A stretch of 64,000 bases of DNA from contig JAKZAN010000006.1 of the NCBI GenBank assembly GCA_023053545.1, forward strand, positions 1,369,001 to 1,433,000, written 5' to 3'. Positions within the stretch are counted from its first letter, which is position 1, and every line of letters starts with the position of its first letter. Both the position numbers and the translations under genes were made by a program. Source of the DNA: Lepidurus packardi. Lineage: Eukaryota; Arthropoda; Branchiopoda; Notostraca; Triopsidae. Below are positions 19,974 to 31,614 of the stretch, in pieces. The notes below the pieces were generated by a model. It saw only the letters and a program-made list of their open reading frames with translations. It searched no databases and had not been told where the DNA came from.

Positions 19974-22900
19974 ATGAGTGAAGTCAGCACGGTGGAAAGT
20001 AGACGTTCTTTTTGCTCATTTAGGTGTGTGAATGAATTGGGGATTCGAGTAGGTGGGCTGGTAATAGGTCGAAAGGCCTTTCGTTTCTTAAAGCCATGGC
20101 ATGTGTGTGTCTGTCGAGGGAGGAGGGACCAGAGGTCGGAACAGAATGAATGGAGATGGTGGCTATTGATTGTGCGGGGGCCTGAAAGCAAAAGGTGCCA
20201 CCCCCGCACTCGTCTCTCGCCTCTCTTCTCTCCGTTCGTCGTTTTTTCCACACTTTTCTCATTCTACCTAAGGTTTCGCTGTCTCCGCGAGTTCCTTTTC
20301 CGGTACTGATGAACCTTGACCTCGTTGCACTTAATGTATTTGTCTCGTGGTTCCTCAGCTCATCCCCTATTCTTATTCTCGCTTAGCCTTGAACTTTATT
20401 CGTGAACCTTTTCTCCATTCATGACTGATGTTATTGTTACTGACCGTAACTAGATCTAACCAATTGAACATTTGTCAGACGTTCGTGGAAAAATTGTATA
20501 AACATTATGGGGGGCAATGTATTTACGCCAAATTTTTTGTATTTTTTTCGTTTTTCTTATATTAAATAGTGGGAGTGCGTTGGTGCGGGTGCGGGCACAA
20601 GTAATGACTAGAGATGATTCGTCGGGAGGATGGGTGCCAATGGACGGAGGCGGGTTATCACATGTCTCTGTACGGAAACGCCTTTTACCCTTGCCACCAG
20701 CACCAGTCTTGATTCCGCCTCCTCTAGCTTCTTCCACATCAGCTCCGGGTTCGGTGTCATCTGAATCCTACACTGCCATTAGCGTCTTGGGCCCTGGTCC
20801 GGCTGCTCCGCCCCCAACACCCCGTGGTCCCGGTCCGCCATCACCATCTCCTTCAAGTCACGCCCTCACTACTCGGGCCAGTGGAGCTGCTATACCTGAG
20901 GGAATGGCTATAGGACTAGGCTTAGGACATTCCCCTGGGGGTCGTCACGAGTACCAGATTTTGGGGAGAAGGATTTCAGATCAGACGGTATGTTTTCATT
21001 TCATTTTTCGAATTTCATGGTTTTATTCCCTAAATAGAAGCAGTTGTATGCACTTGTTATATGAAAATTGCCTGGCTCAAGCTTTCGCTATATAAGAACA
21101 ACAGTCCTTTTTTGTGGGACGGTAATGAGAAGACGAAGGTAATGACACGCTGTAAGTTTTTAGGCCAGCTGGTCAACTGACTGATGAATGGGAGTTTCTT
21201 ATCAGCGGTATGAATGGCAAGGCCATTTGCATGCATTACGCCTTGTCCGTGGGACGCGCGGGACGAGAAAGCCGTCGAAGAGAAAACTTGCGGGTTAAGT
21301 TCGTTGCAAACTGTGGTCGGAAAGCGAGCAGCAGCTTTTAGCTCATTCTTTGGCGTGGATTCAAAAAGTCTTTGCTTGTTTTCGTGAATGAGACTTTGGG
21401 AAAAAGAAGATCCATAAACGTTAGCACGATGGAAAGATTTTTGGCAAAACGATCTGTTTGCTTGGAACTCTTCTAAAGGAGTACTAGTGTGGAGTAAAAG
21501 ACACCAGAATAAGACCCAGAAACTGGCCTACCAATTGCTCCACCAATTCTGGAATTTTATGAGATGGTTGAGGGAGCTTTTTGAATGACAAATGTAAACT
21601 GAGTTAGCGCAGTTGTTGTGAATGTAATGGCCGAGACCATTGGGGAATGGTTGGCGCAACGGGGTAACCTTATCGATCCGAGCGAGAGTTATATACCATT
21701 CGTTGCGTGCTTACAAGCATAGGCAGCGAATTTCCTTTTCGTGGATTTTTTTTAAAAGGGGAGGGGAGGTGGTCGGTGTTCCTCTTCTTCCTTACCTCGC
21801 GCCAATACAAACCCCCTTTTGCAAGGAATTCGATGCCGTGCGGGAACTTCTTCCACTCCGGCTAAGGCGAGACGGGTTTCCCAGGTTACGCCATTGACAT
21901 GACGGAAAGTACACATAGAACACGGTCTAGATGTGCTTCGAGGAATTTGTAACTCAGCAATGCCTCTTGTGGGTCTCTGAGAATGAATGAATGAGAAGCA
22001 GGAGAAACCCGTCAAAATTTGGTTGAGAGGAGAGAGAAATGAGGCACCGGAAGTTTTCCCAATGTGTGGTTATGTTTTTGTAATGCTGCCATGACTTTTT
22101 GTGTTTCCTTTACAGGTGGTTCTCAGCTGCACCATCAAAAAGGACTTCCAGTATAACAAAGTGATGCCCACCTTCCACCATTGGCGAACCGGCGACAAGA
22201 AATTCGGCTTGACGTTCCAAACCGCTGCTGATGCCCGTGCTTTTGATAAAGGCGTCCGTATGGCTGTTGAAGAACTTTTAGACGGTAAGTATTGATTTAC
22301 ATTTTGTGTATATGTGTAGCAGAATACCGAGCTAAAACCTGCTGCGTAAACAAGAGGTTGCGGGACTGTTAACCAGCATAGCTGTAACAACCTTTTGACT
22401 TGAGAAACTTTTTTCGTCTAAATGATCAAATAAACTGGTTTTGTGAAATTTTCTTTTCCATTTTCTTTTTCTAACATATGTTGGAACCTGAAATTACTAA
22501 CATGGCGTAATGACTGTTGCGATTTTTCTTTCTTTTATTCTTTTTGTGGTGGGGCTACACATTTCTACCGGATATGACTGCATTTTTCTCAACTTGTGCC
22601 GGGAACGCCATCTTGTGGTTGTGGATGGCGTTTTTGTCTCCTCTTCCTGGGAATTTTTCGGCTCTTCCTGCTGCTGCTCGGGGTGCTTAACCACGCCTAC
22701 TTTTGACTATACCTTCTGAACATTTCTTTGGCCATGCTACTATTTGTCTGCGGGTTGGTTTTGTCTGTCTCTCTCTCTTATACGGTAAGGTTGGAGTTGG
22801 GAACCGGCGCAGTACACCTTGTATCCTGTTCACCCATGGACGCTATGGCCTGTTGTCATTTCAGATTGGTCCTCGGTTACGGGCACGCGACCTTCCACCG

Positions 22901-25239
22901 CAGACGTGGGCGATGACGACGTTTTTATGGTGAGGGTTATTTTTTACTGTGTCTTGTTTTGGTTTTTCTTTCTTGCTTTTTACGTGCATCGTTTGTCAGA
23001 GTCCCAATTACAACGGGAAAAACCTTGCAAAGAAAACGATTCCCCTTTTGCTAATTGTGGATGTATTTTTTTCATATGGGACGGAGATAGACGTTAGAAC
23101 TGCCCATGGAACGTAGCGAAACGAGACCTCCGTCAGTTACTTCACCGCGGGCTTCACCTTCTCCACCGAACCAGAGCAATGGCGGACAGTCGAATCACCA
23201 TCATTTGCATCGGATGCATTTCTTGTCCCGGAAGTCGCCATCACCCTTACCTTTGTCGGTTCCCGTACCAACGTTGGGACAGGGCAGTCCGGGAGGAGGC
23301 GTGGAAGCCACGGAAGCGATCTGGCAGCAGCGGGAGAAGGAAAAGGAATGGGAACGCGAGAAGGAGCGTCGGCGGCGAGAAGGCGACATCTGGGGCTGGG
23401 ACGGGATTTCCACTCATGGAGGCAAGGAGAGCAGCAGCGAGAGAATTGATGTGATCTCAGCCTTGGCGGACAAAGATAAGGAAAGCTACTCGTACGTGCA
23501 ATTTGCCCGCGGTGATCAGCATACGTTACCGGTACGCTCTCCTTATGCTAACCTTTTTTCTTTCATTAAGGCTTCCGTATACCTTAGCTTATTGATGGAA
23601 AAAGTCAAAGATGGCACTGATGTTTGGTATTGTTTTGCCAACAGGTTTCCCGGAAAAACCCAGCGGTCGAAAACTGACACTAGTGTGTCAGTTTTGACCA
23701 GCAGGTTTTTATCGGAGAAATGACATTAGTGTGTCACAAGAATTTGCTACATACCTCTTGGTGAAAATGGTAGTTGGATTGGAAATGAATTAGGTTAGGC
23801 TAACGATTCTTACAACCTTCGTTAATGAGAATCGCTAAAACTTGTACTTTTTATTCACGCCATTAGCTAAACTACTGGTCCAAAAATGTGTTTTTTGACC
23901 AGCGGCATATGTTACATCCGTTGGTCAGTTTTTTCTGGAGAACGTGTTGTGTTTAGCGAAAGCCTTGCGTAGGAAAGTAAGAAAAGAAATTGATAGCTAA
24001 TCGCCGGCAGAGATTCTAGGCTTGTTTTGCTTCTGAAAAGTACAATCTGCCACCACAGTTTGCTGTAGCAGCACAATGTCCCAAATGAAGTCGTCGAACT
24101 TTCGGAACAAGATTTCTCGAAAAGGGCTTGTCAGGTTTGAAAGCAATGTAAAACAAAAGTTTTCTTTCGTTAGTAGCTTGTGAACAATCAAACGACATAA
24201 TTAGGTCACGTATGTCTCATAGTTGCAAACTTCATTTACACTTTGCTAGTTTATTACTCATTGGAAACAAGTGTGCATTGGTGATCCACTACCTGTTAGC
24301 AAGCTCAAGTTTATTGTCAAATAATTTTTTCGTGAAACATACTGGTTTTCTCAAAAAGTTTTTCCGAAATTCCCCATGCTAACCGCCTACATCGAGCCAA
24401 AGTATACGAGAGCCTTAATTTGTTTTTGTTAAAATTTGATCAATTGTATATTTTTGACTCATTGGATATTTTCTTAGGGCTTTCATTCCGTACACGAGTA
24501 CAGCTATCCGATGATGCCTGACCCGGTGAGCAAGAGCTCTGTTCGTAATAATGCCTCGTTGAATAGGAAGAACCAAGTGGTATCCGCTCAGCCTCCCATG
24601 TTACCGCCCTCCTTGCCAGCCAAAAGCCCCGCTTCGGGTAGTTCGACGAGCACAACATCCGCATCGTTGAAAAGAGGTGGCTTAGGACGCCATCACAAGA
24701 AGCGCCGTGGCTCTGCGTCCAATTCCCGGTCCTTGGATAAAGGGGGCAGCACTGGAGGCGGTTTATTAAGCGGCGGGAACGGGAAAGGGAGTCGGTTACG
24801 TTGTCTGCATTGTCAAGAGTCGTACCGGGAGGAAAACAATCCTCGTGGCAGTTGCGATTTTGCTCCTGATCCCATCAGAAACTGTATCGAGACCGTATCC
24901 TGTCTGGCCTGCGCACAGTGTATGCTCTACCATTGCTATGCGGATGCAGAAGGAGACTTCTCGCCGCATCCTTGTTCCTGCAGCAGTGGCAACACTAGCG
25001 GAGGTGTAGGCTTTGGGGTGGGCAGTAACAGCGGCGGAGGGAGTGGACTTAGTAGTGGGCATGGGAGTGGAGCAAGCCACCAATCCGGTTTGGGCCATGG
25101 CAGCGCAGGAAGGCGCTGGTTGGGTTTGGCACTCCTATCCTTGCTTGTGCCCTGTTTGTGCTGCTATTTGCCCTTGAAGGCGTGCTACAAATGTGGAGTG
25201 CACTGTGGAATATGTGGACAAAGGCACGCACCTGCTTAA
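19974..25239 (+). CDS. Spred: Spred (Sprouty-related, EVH1 domain protein), 634 aa, 6 exons
   Basis: Exons: 19974-20023, 20570-20987, 22116-22284, 22865-22929, 23091-23531, 24478-25239. Exon 1 (starting MSEVSTVE) is inferred because it gives a SPRED-like N-terminus and joins exon 2 in phase; an alternative first exon is possible. The EVH1 domain is split: strands around [10 protein letters not shown], then after an insert [20 protein letters not shown] and [12 protein letters not shown]-binding-like region follows ([19 protein letters not shown]...HEYSYP), then a C-terminal Cys-rich Sprouty domain (CLHCQESY ... [12 protein letters not shown]). Spreds sit at the plasma membrane, bind neurofibromin through EVH1 and damp Ras-Raf-ERK signalling. 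Two oddities: a roughly 75-aa Pro/Gly/Ser-rich insert inside EVH1 and a roughly 45-aa Gly/Ser insert inside the Sprouty domain. The first, third and last coding junctions enclose introns of about 0.5-1.1 kb, long for this window. Confidence 0.93.
23665..23690. repeat. Perfect 11-bp inverted repeat in a Spred intron
   Basis: The arms AAAACTGACAC and GTGTCAGTTTT flank TAGT. Partial copies of the same words (GACATTAGTGTGTCAC, TTTTTTGACCAGC, TTGGTCAGTTTTTTC) recur at about 23700-23930. The whole 23.64-23.95 kb block therefore looks like a decayed inverted-repeat element or MITE inside the intron. Confidence 0.4.
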
Positions 25240-26537
25240 CGCATGCGCAGAAACATTCAGAACCGCATAGTTCATTTGAAAGAGAGAAAAAGGACGCTCT
25301 TAGAGGCGCGAGTTCTGAAACAGTTTGATGGTAGTCGGATTAAAGTGCGACCTTTCAGTGCGACGTGTATCATAGTGTTACACAGTGAGAAGCCACGGTT
25401 AACGTGCGGGAGTGCGATTGTTTGTCATTCTCACATCATTTAATTTTTGCAGTGTTTTGTGTATACCGTTTCTTTCCCAGATATAACTTGTCCATTTGAA
25501 AGGGCTCGCTTACCTCCCAAGGGCTCAGGGGGGTGATCGACTTCTTTGTGGGGTTACAGCAAGTTGAAATTCAGATTCTCCCTTCCCGTAAGAAGATCAC
25601 TCTTTTTTTCCTTGTTCAAACCTTCAAGGAAGGTTATTATTGTCAATGAACAAATTAGGTTGTTTATTTGTTCTCTTGTTTTCCTTTGTTCTCTAATGAA
25701 AACCAAACAACTTAGGGAAAAATCTTTTTTGGCGGAAATATTGTCGTGTTATGAACTGAATTTATATTTCCGACACAACCAGTTTTCAACCCCGTCAGTT
25801 AACTCTGCTTTTTGTTGTCCACTTTTTTTTTTACTCAAACTGCTGGATCCGTTAATAACAAATTCATGGCAAATTAAGAAAAAATTTCGCTAATGTATAA
25901 AGAAGCAAAACACAAATTATACCGTTCCGTGACCCAAATCTTTGAACCTAACATTTGAAAGAATATCATCCATATTTTCTTCTCAAAGTTATACTATTTA
26001 ATCTTTTCTTCCTCGAACCCTGTCCTGCTCCCCCACAACTTTATGTACGTGTTTATTATCTTGGCAGCAGCAGCAACAGCATGGATAAAAAGCTAATTCC
26101 TCTTTTTCCTACTGGTCCTTTTTTCAAACTTTTATTCAAATGGTAACATAACACATACTTATTTATGAAAAAAATCGAAATCAGAAACTTGTGGTCTTCA
26201 TCATTTTCAGTTGGAGCTATTCCCTACACTTCGAGTTTAATCCCTGCCGTTATACAGTCGAGGAGAATTCCCGATGGGGCTTCATATGTGATTGTACTAC
26301 GGCACGTCGGTCTCGTAAGGTAGAAGGGCAATTGGGATTGAAATTCTGCGCCGCACTTTCCCTCTAGCGTGTTTTGGTTGAAAGTAGTGCGCGTCTACTC
26401 CGCCATTTTGGATTAGTGTCAAAACAAGGCGAATTTGCCGGGTAAAGTCGTGTCATTTGGCACGTAAATAGCTCGGTTTTGGTTGCTATAGCGTTTAGTT
26501 GCTTGCTTTTACTTAGACCACATCTTTTGTATACATC
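25240..26537. other. Spred-hnRNP U intergenic region
   Basis: AT-rich DNA holding the Spred 3' flank and the promoter of the hnRNP U-like gene. No supported gene was seen. Confidence 0.45.
26402..26411 (+). promoter_or_regulatory. YY1/Pho-like GCCATTTT motif upstream of the hnRNP U-like gene
   Basis: GCCATTTTGG lies 127 bp before the ATG. The GCCATNTT core is bound by YY1/Pleiohomeotic and is common near start sites of housekeeping genes. Assignment is by motif only. Confidence 0.3.
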
Positions 26538-29500
26538 ATGGTCAATAAGACACCGATTCAGGCGCCCGATAAATTGAAAGTAGTGGAACTTCGAGCAGAG
26601 CTTGCCGCGCGTGGTTTGGATACCAAGGGAAACAAGCCTGTTTTAGTTGAAAGACTAAAGAAAGCTCTGGAAGATGAGGATGGTTCGCCGTCACCTACCT
26701 TGTCAGAAACAGAAACCGCAGGACAAGAAAAAGAAGAGCCGTCCGATTCCGAACATGAACCTGCCGTTAGTAGTGCAATGCCAACCACGGAGCAGTTCCC
26801 TGAGGCAAATAAGCCTAGTCTGTCTAACGAACAATCAGAAACTGGTACGGCCATGTTAGGTTTTAATTTCGTATAATTTTATTAATCCAAGCTCCTGTAG
26901 GTGACCATGTTGTAACTCATAACAGTTCCAATGAAATGCCGACTGAGGAACAAGTCCACGAGGTAGAAAAACAAGGCAAACAAGTTGAAGAGCAACCAAC
27001 GAGTATTACTACAGGTACTATTTGTTTGTCTGCTAATTACAGATACGATCTTTTCTATTTAGATGATTTGGAAGAGAAAGAGTCCAGTTCGAATACAGCC
27101 TCAACTATGGAACAAGCATCCGAGGTAGAAGAAACCGACATAAAAACGACAGAGCCATCCGAAAGTTCTACAAGTGAGTGAAGTTTTTTCATGCATGAGG
27201 AAAAACCAACGTTAATAGATGGATGTTCTGTATCGTTAGATGCTCCAGCACAGCAGTTAGAGACAGACCAAGACGTTGGAGATGAGAATCCCAGAACTGC
27301 ACCTGCTCATGACTCAGGAGATGACAGTACAATTAAAATAGTCCCTGATGATTTGGAAGAACCAGCCAGTGAAACCAAATCGGCTGATAAGATGGAAGAT
27401 AATAGTACAAATTCAAAAGCGATGGAACCGTCTATTGAGGATAGCTTAAAAGAATCCACCACCCAACGTGTTGCACAGGTACACTTTCGCTCACGCATTG
27501 AGTATATTTATTAACTTTCATGTGGCTGTTTATAGGAAGAGGCGGACGACTCCGTAGCTAATGCCAGCACAGCGGCCGTTTACGGTGGGCGCGACGATAC
27601 AATATTGGATGAGAGCATTTTAAATCAGACTGTCAACAATGGGGGCGGAGTGAATGACAGTGTGGAACTTCCTGAGAAGCAGGGCGAAGAAACACATTCT
27701 GTAGAAAATACGGAAGTTACAGACCTGAAGATGGAAACAGAAGCGGCGAAAGCTCTTGCCGATGGAAGTGCGGAAGTTGCTAGGAATGCAAATTTGAGCA
27801 CCGAAATTGAAGATGCCAAGAAAGAAAGTACTGCAGAAGGGAAACTAGAAGCTGAAGAAGAGAAGATGGAAGTTGAAGAAAGCATGTCCAGTACAGATAA
27901 AATTGAAGCCGAAACTTCCAAAGCAGATCAAACGGCCGACAAAGTTAAACTTGAGAATAACGAAAACGGGGTCGCTTTTGACGATAAAGAATCTAAGAGC
28001 AAGCGAGATAGAAGTCGAGACAGAAGTAGAGACAGAAGTAGGCGTAGCCCGGCGAGAAAGCGTGACCGCAGATCTTCGGAAAGGAGCGATAAGCGCACCC
28101 GTGAACCGTACTACAAACTAATAACATGTTTAGAATTCTCCGTTTTGACATTTGTCTTATTTAGGTCACCTGAACTTAGGGACGCCCCTGAGGAGGAGCC
28201 AGAATGCGATCCTAATGCCGTTCTGCTAGATTGGGGTATGTATTATATTTACATTATTTTTAAAATGGCATTAAATATGATCTTTTTATAGCTAATTCGG
28301 ACCTCAATTTGGTTTTGGATAAAGAAACATTGACCACTGCGTCCCCATTGACAGAAGGTGGATTTGCTTATGCTTGGGCAGGAGCTCGCGCAACTTATGG
28401 GTTTGCCAAAGGCAAACTTTGCTTTGAAGTCAAAATGCTCAAGCATTTGGAAGTACCACAACTAGAGAACGAGGCTCACCCTCATATTATTAGAATAGGA
28501 TGGTCTACAAGCTCTTCCTCATTACAACTAGGTAAAGCTTACGTTGAATCCCCCTTTTCTGTCTAACAGACTCAAATTCCTAGGTGAGGCCCCCTTTTCA
28601 TTTGGTTATGACAGTACTGGTAAACTTTCCTGCAACTCCGAATTTAAAGAATATGGGAAGGCTCTCCAAGAAGGAGACGTTATAGGAGCGTATCTGGTAT
28701 ATTTTTGTCGGGAATTTAATTAGTTATGGAAATTGAATTGTGTTTTGAGCAGAATTTCGGCGAAGAACAAGTGACGATGGAATTTACTGTTAACGGCGAC
28801 AGCCAAGGAGTAGCTACCACGCTCAGTGCTAGCGAATGCAAAGAAGAAGTCCTATACCCCCATGTGCTTACCAAAAATTGCAGTTTTGAAGTTAACTTCG
28901 GTCAGAATGAGGAGCCGTGGCACCCTTTACTCGAAGGTTATGTGTTAGTGGGCAAAGTTGAGCTTGAAAATAGAGTGAAAGGCATTTCAGCCCCCAGTTC
29001 TAGGCAAGATTGTGAGGTGAGAAGCAGAAATAGCACCTTTGTCCTGGTTTTTATTCTTTTTTGACCTCCGAACAGATTATTATGATGTGTGGTTTGCCAA
29101 GTTGTGGAAAAACAACGTGGGCCAGTAAGTACGCTGAAGAGCATGCAGACAAGCGTTACAACATTATTGGAACAAGCACACTCATCGATAGAATGAAGGT
29201 AGCTTTTATTGTGCTGTCAATTTTTGTCTATGGTTTTAAATATTGTGTATTTTAATTAGGTTGATGGGCAGACTCGACGCAGTGTTTACCAAGGGAAGTG
29301 GGAAGCTCTGATAGAAAAATGTACTCGATGTGTGAACACGTTGTTGGATATTGCTGCCAAAAGAAGGCGAAACTATATTTTGGATCAGGTAAATAGTAAC
29401 CTTGTCAAATTGATTTGTACGCTTGTATTAATTACTTGAATTTTGGGTAGACCAATGTTTACCCTAATGTCCAACGTCGCAAATTGAGCCAGTTTAAGTC

Positions 29501-30728
29501 GTTCGGTCGACTTGCGGTTGTTTTGGTGCCTTCGAACGAAGAATATCTTCAACGCGTGGCCAAACGGGAATCAGAAGAAGGCAAAAGTGTTCCGGACTCA
29601 GCCGTTATGGAAATGAAGGCCAATTTTCGGGTACCTGATGCTGGGACCGTTCTTTTCCCTACAGTGGAGTATGTGGAGTTGGGCGAAACCGAAGCGAAAG
29701 AAGTAGTAAACAAATACAATGAAGAAGGACGCAAAGCTGGATTCGGTCAAAACGCTTCGTCGGCCTCGAAAAAACCTCGAAACGATCGGGATCGCGACCA
29801 AGACCGTGATTCTAGACATTCCTCTTCATCGAGAAGTTATGGACGACGAAGGTCTTCAGAAAGGGACAGTAAAAGGAGCGGTGGTGGAAGTTATAAATCC
29901 AGCCAATCATATAATCGAGATAGACGACGAGATGATTACCGACCGCGTGATCGCTATGACTCCAAGCATGGATCTTCTCGAGTAAGGCGCATTTTATCAT
30001 TTTCAACTTGTCTCCAAAATATTATTATTAGGACAACAACGACCGTCGAGACCGATATGGAGGAGGGGGCAATTATCGCAGCCAATCCAGTGGACATTAT
30101 GGGGGTGGAAGGAACCAAAGTGGCTATTCTTCAGGCAAAGTAATAACACAGTTTGATTGTGACGCAAGTGGTTCAGTTACTCAAGTTTTATTTTCTTAGT
30201 ATGGAGGAGGTGGACAAGGTGGATACCAGCAGTCCTACGGTTACCAGCAGTCTCGTGGCGGAAATCGCGGCGCAGGTATTAATTAGTGTTTTTTAGCACT
30301 GCTCTTTTGGCACAAGATTTGTAGGTTTGGTTTCATTCGCCATTTGTGCTAATGTTGGCCTTGTAATTGGTGTAGGTTTTGGTGGGGGCGGTTACAACGA
30401 CAATTACCGGGGCTCGAGTTATGGCAACTATGGCAACAGTAATTACAGCGGAAGTGGATCACAAAATAGTGGGACTGGCTATGGAAATTACTACCAGTCT
30501 AGTGCAAGCCAGGGACAGTATTTTCAGGTACGGGTTGGTCGTTTTGTGGTCCCTTTGTGTAGCTTTTGGTTTTTTCAATAAGACTATTTCGTTTTGCAGG
30601 GCAGTAGTGGCTCTAGCAGTGGGCAAGCCGGATCGTGGGCGAGCTATGGTCAACAACCTGCAGCATCAGGCGAGCAGCCAGCATATGGATCAGGGTATGC
30701 GTCAAGTTACGGAGCTGCGCCGAAGTAA
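26538..30728 (+). CDS. hnRNP U-like nuclear RNA/DNA-binding protein (1092 aa, 16 exons)
   Basis: Exons: 26538-26844, 26901-27014, 27063-27173, 27240-27478, 27536-28107, 28165-28235, 28292-28531, 28584-28696, 28753-29016, 29076-29198, 29260-29388, 29451-29981, 30032-30139, 30200-30275, 30376-30527, 30600-30728. Order: an N-terminal SAP domain (about aa 12-46; LKVVELRAELAARGL), a long acidic region, an Arg/Ser/Asp tract, a SPRY domain (about aa 450-620), then a kinase-like P-loop domain with Walker A GLPSCGKTT and a conserved ILDQTNVYP-type segment, and a Gly/Tyr/Asn-rich RGG-like tail. This is the HNRNPU/HNRNPUL architecture (scaffold attachment, pre-mRNA processing, nuclear). I cannot tell U from UL1/UL2 ancestry; arthropods usually carry one member. 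The acidic region is split into several small exons, which would suit alternative splicing. Confidence 0.95.
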
Positions 30729-31614
30729 AGCTAAGGGAAGGAAAACGTAATTCCCCAACATCACTTGATTAGTTTGCTATGTGAAGTAAAGTACTTTTTG
30801 TCGTACCAATCAATTTATCCTAATTTCATATTTCTGGGAGCGTTCAATGACATGTATGATCTGTATTCATTGAAACCTGAAAAAAATATTGAAAAGAGTG
30901 ACATAATAGCCATTCTAAGGTTGGTTGAGCTAACAAAAGATGTAAGGAATATTTCTGATTTTTTTTTTAGTGTAGTTTCGACTTGACTATTGTAGTTGGT
31001 CCGTGGTTTGTTGATGATCCTTTTTTCTGACTTTTGTATGGAGCTAAATGCCATAGTATCATTTACTCGCCCGTAGCATGTTTTGTAGTGATGGATTCGA
31101 TTGCTGGTAAAGGCGGCTTTAGTGTGCGAAGTATGAGGCTATAAGCGGAAATTCAACAGTTCACAGCCATTTGTAAACAGCAATGAGGAAATTTCTGCGC
31201 ACGTCCTTCTAATAAATTGCCACGTATTGCCTTCAGCTTTAGAAGGTTAGCTTTTCAAAATTTCCGCATTTGCGCGAATCGTTTGACGGACCCTGGAAAA
31301 AAAATACACTTCGACAAAAAGACAGGTCATGTTGAATTGAAGTCTTTCCCCGCCGTTCAGTGTTTTAGGGTTAGGAAGTTTGGGTTTAGTCCACTTGAGC
31401 AAGGGTAGCGCTTCGTTCGTCGTTAACAAGAGGAGACCGTTGACTGGCGCCACTAGTCAAACGGCGTTGTTCCCTTGTTTGTGCGTTCTGCATTGTGCTC
31501 GAATGTTTTTGGGTCACTTTTTAAAATTTACTTCTATATGGATTTCAGTGTATCTGTAACTGGAGATAATTAAGTGCCATTCCCGTGAGAAATAATTTCA
31601 TCAAACTAGTCAGA
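30729..31614. other. hnRNP U-like/Pellino intergenic region
   Basis: 3' flank of the hnRNP U-like gene and 5' flank of Pellino. No further gene was seen. Confidence 0.45.
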
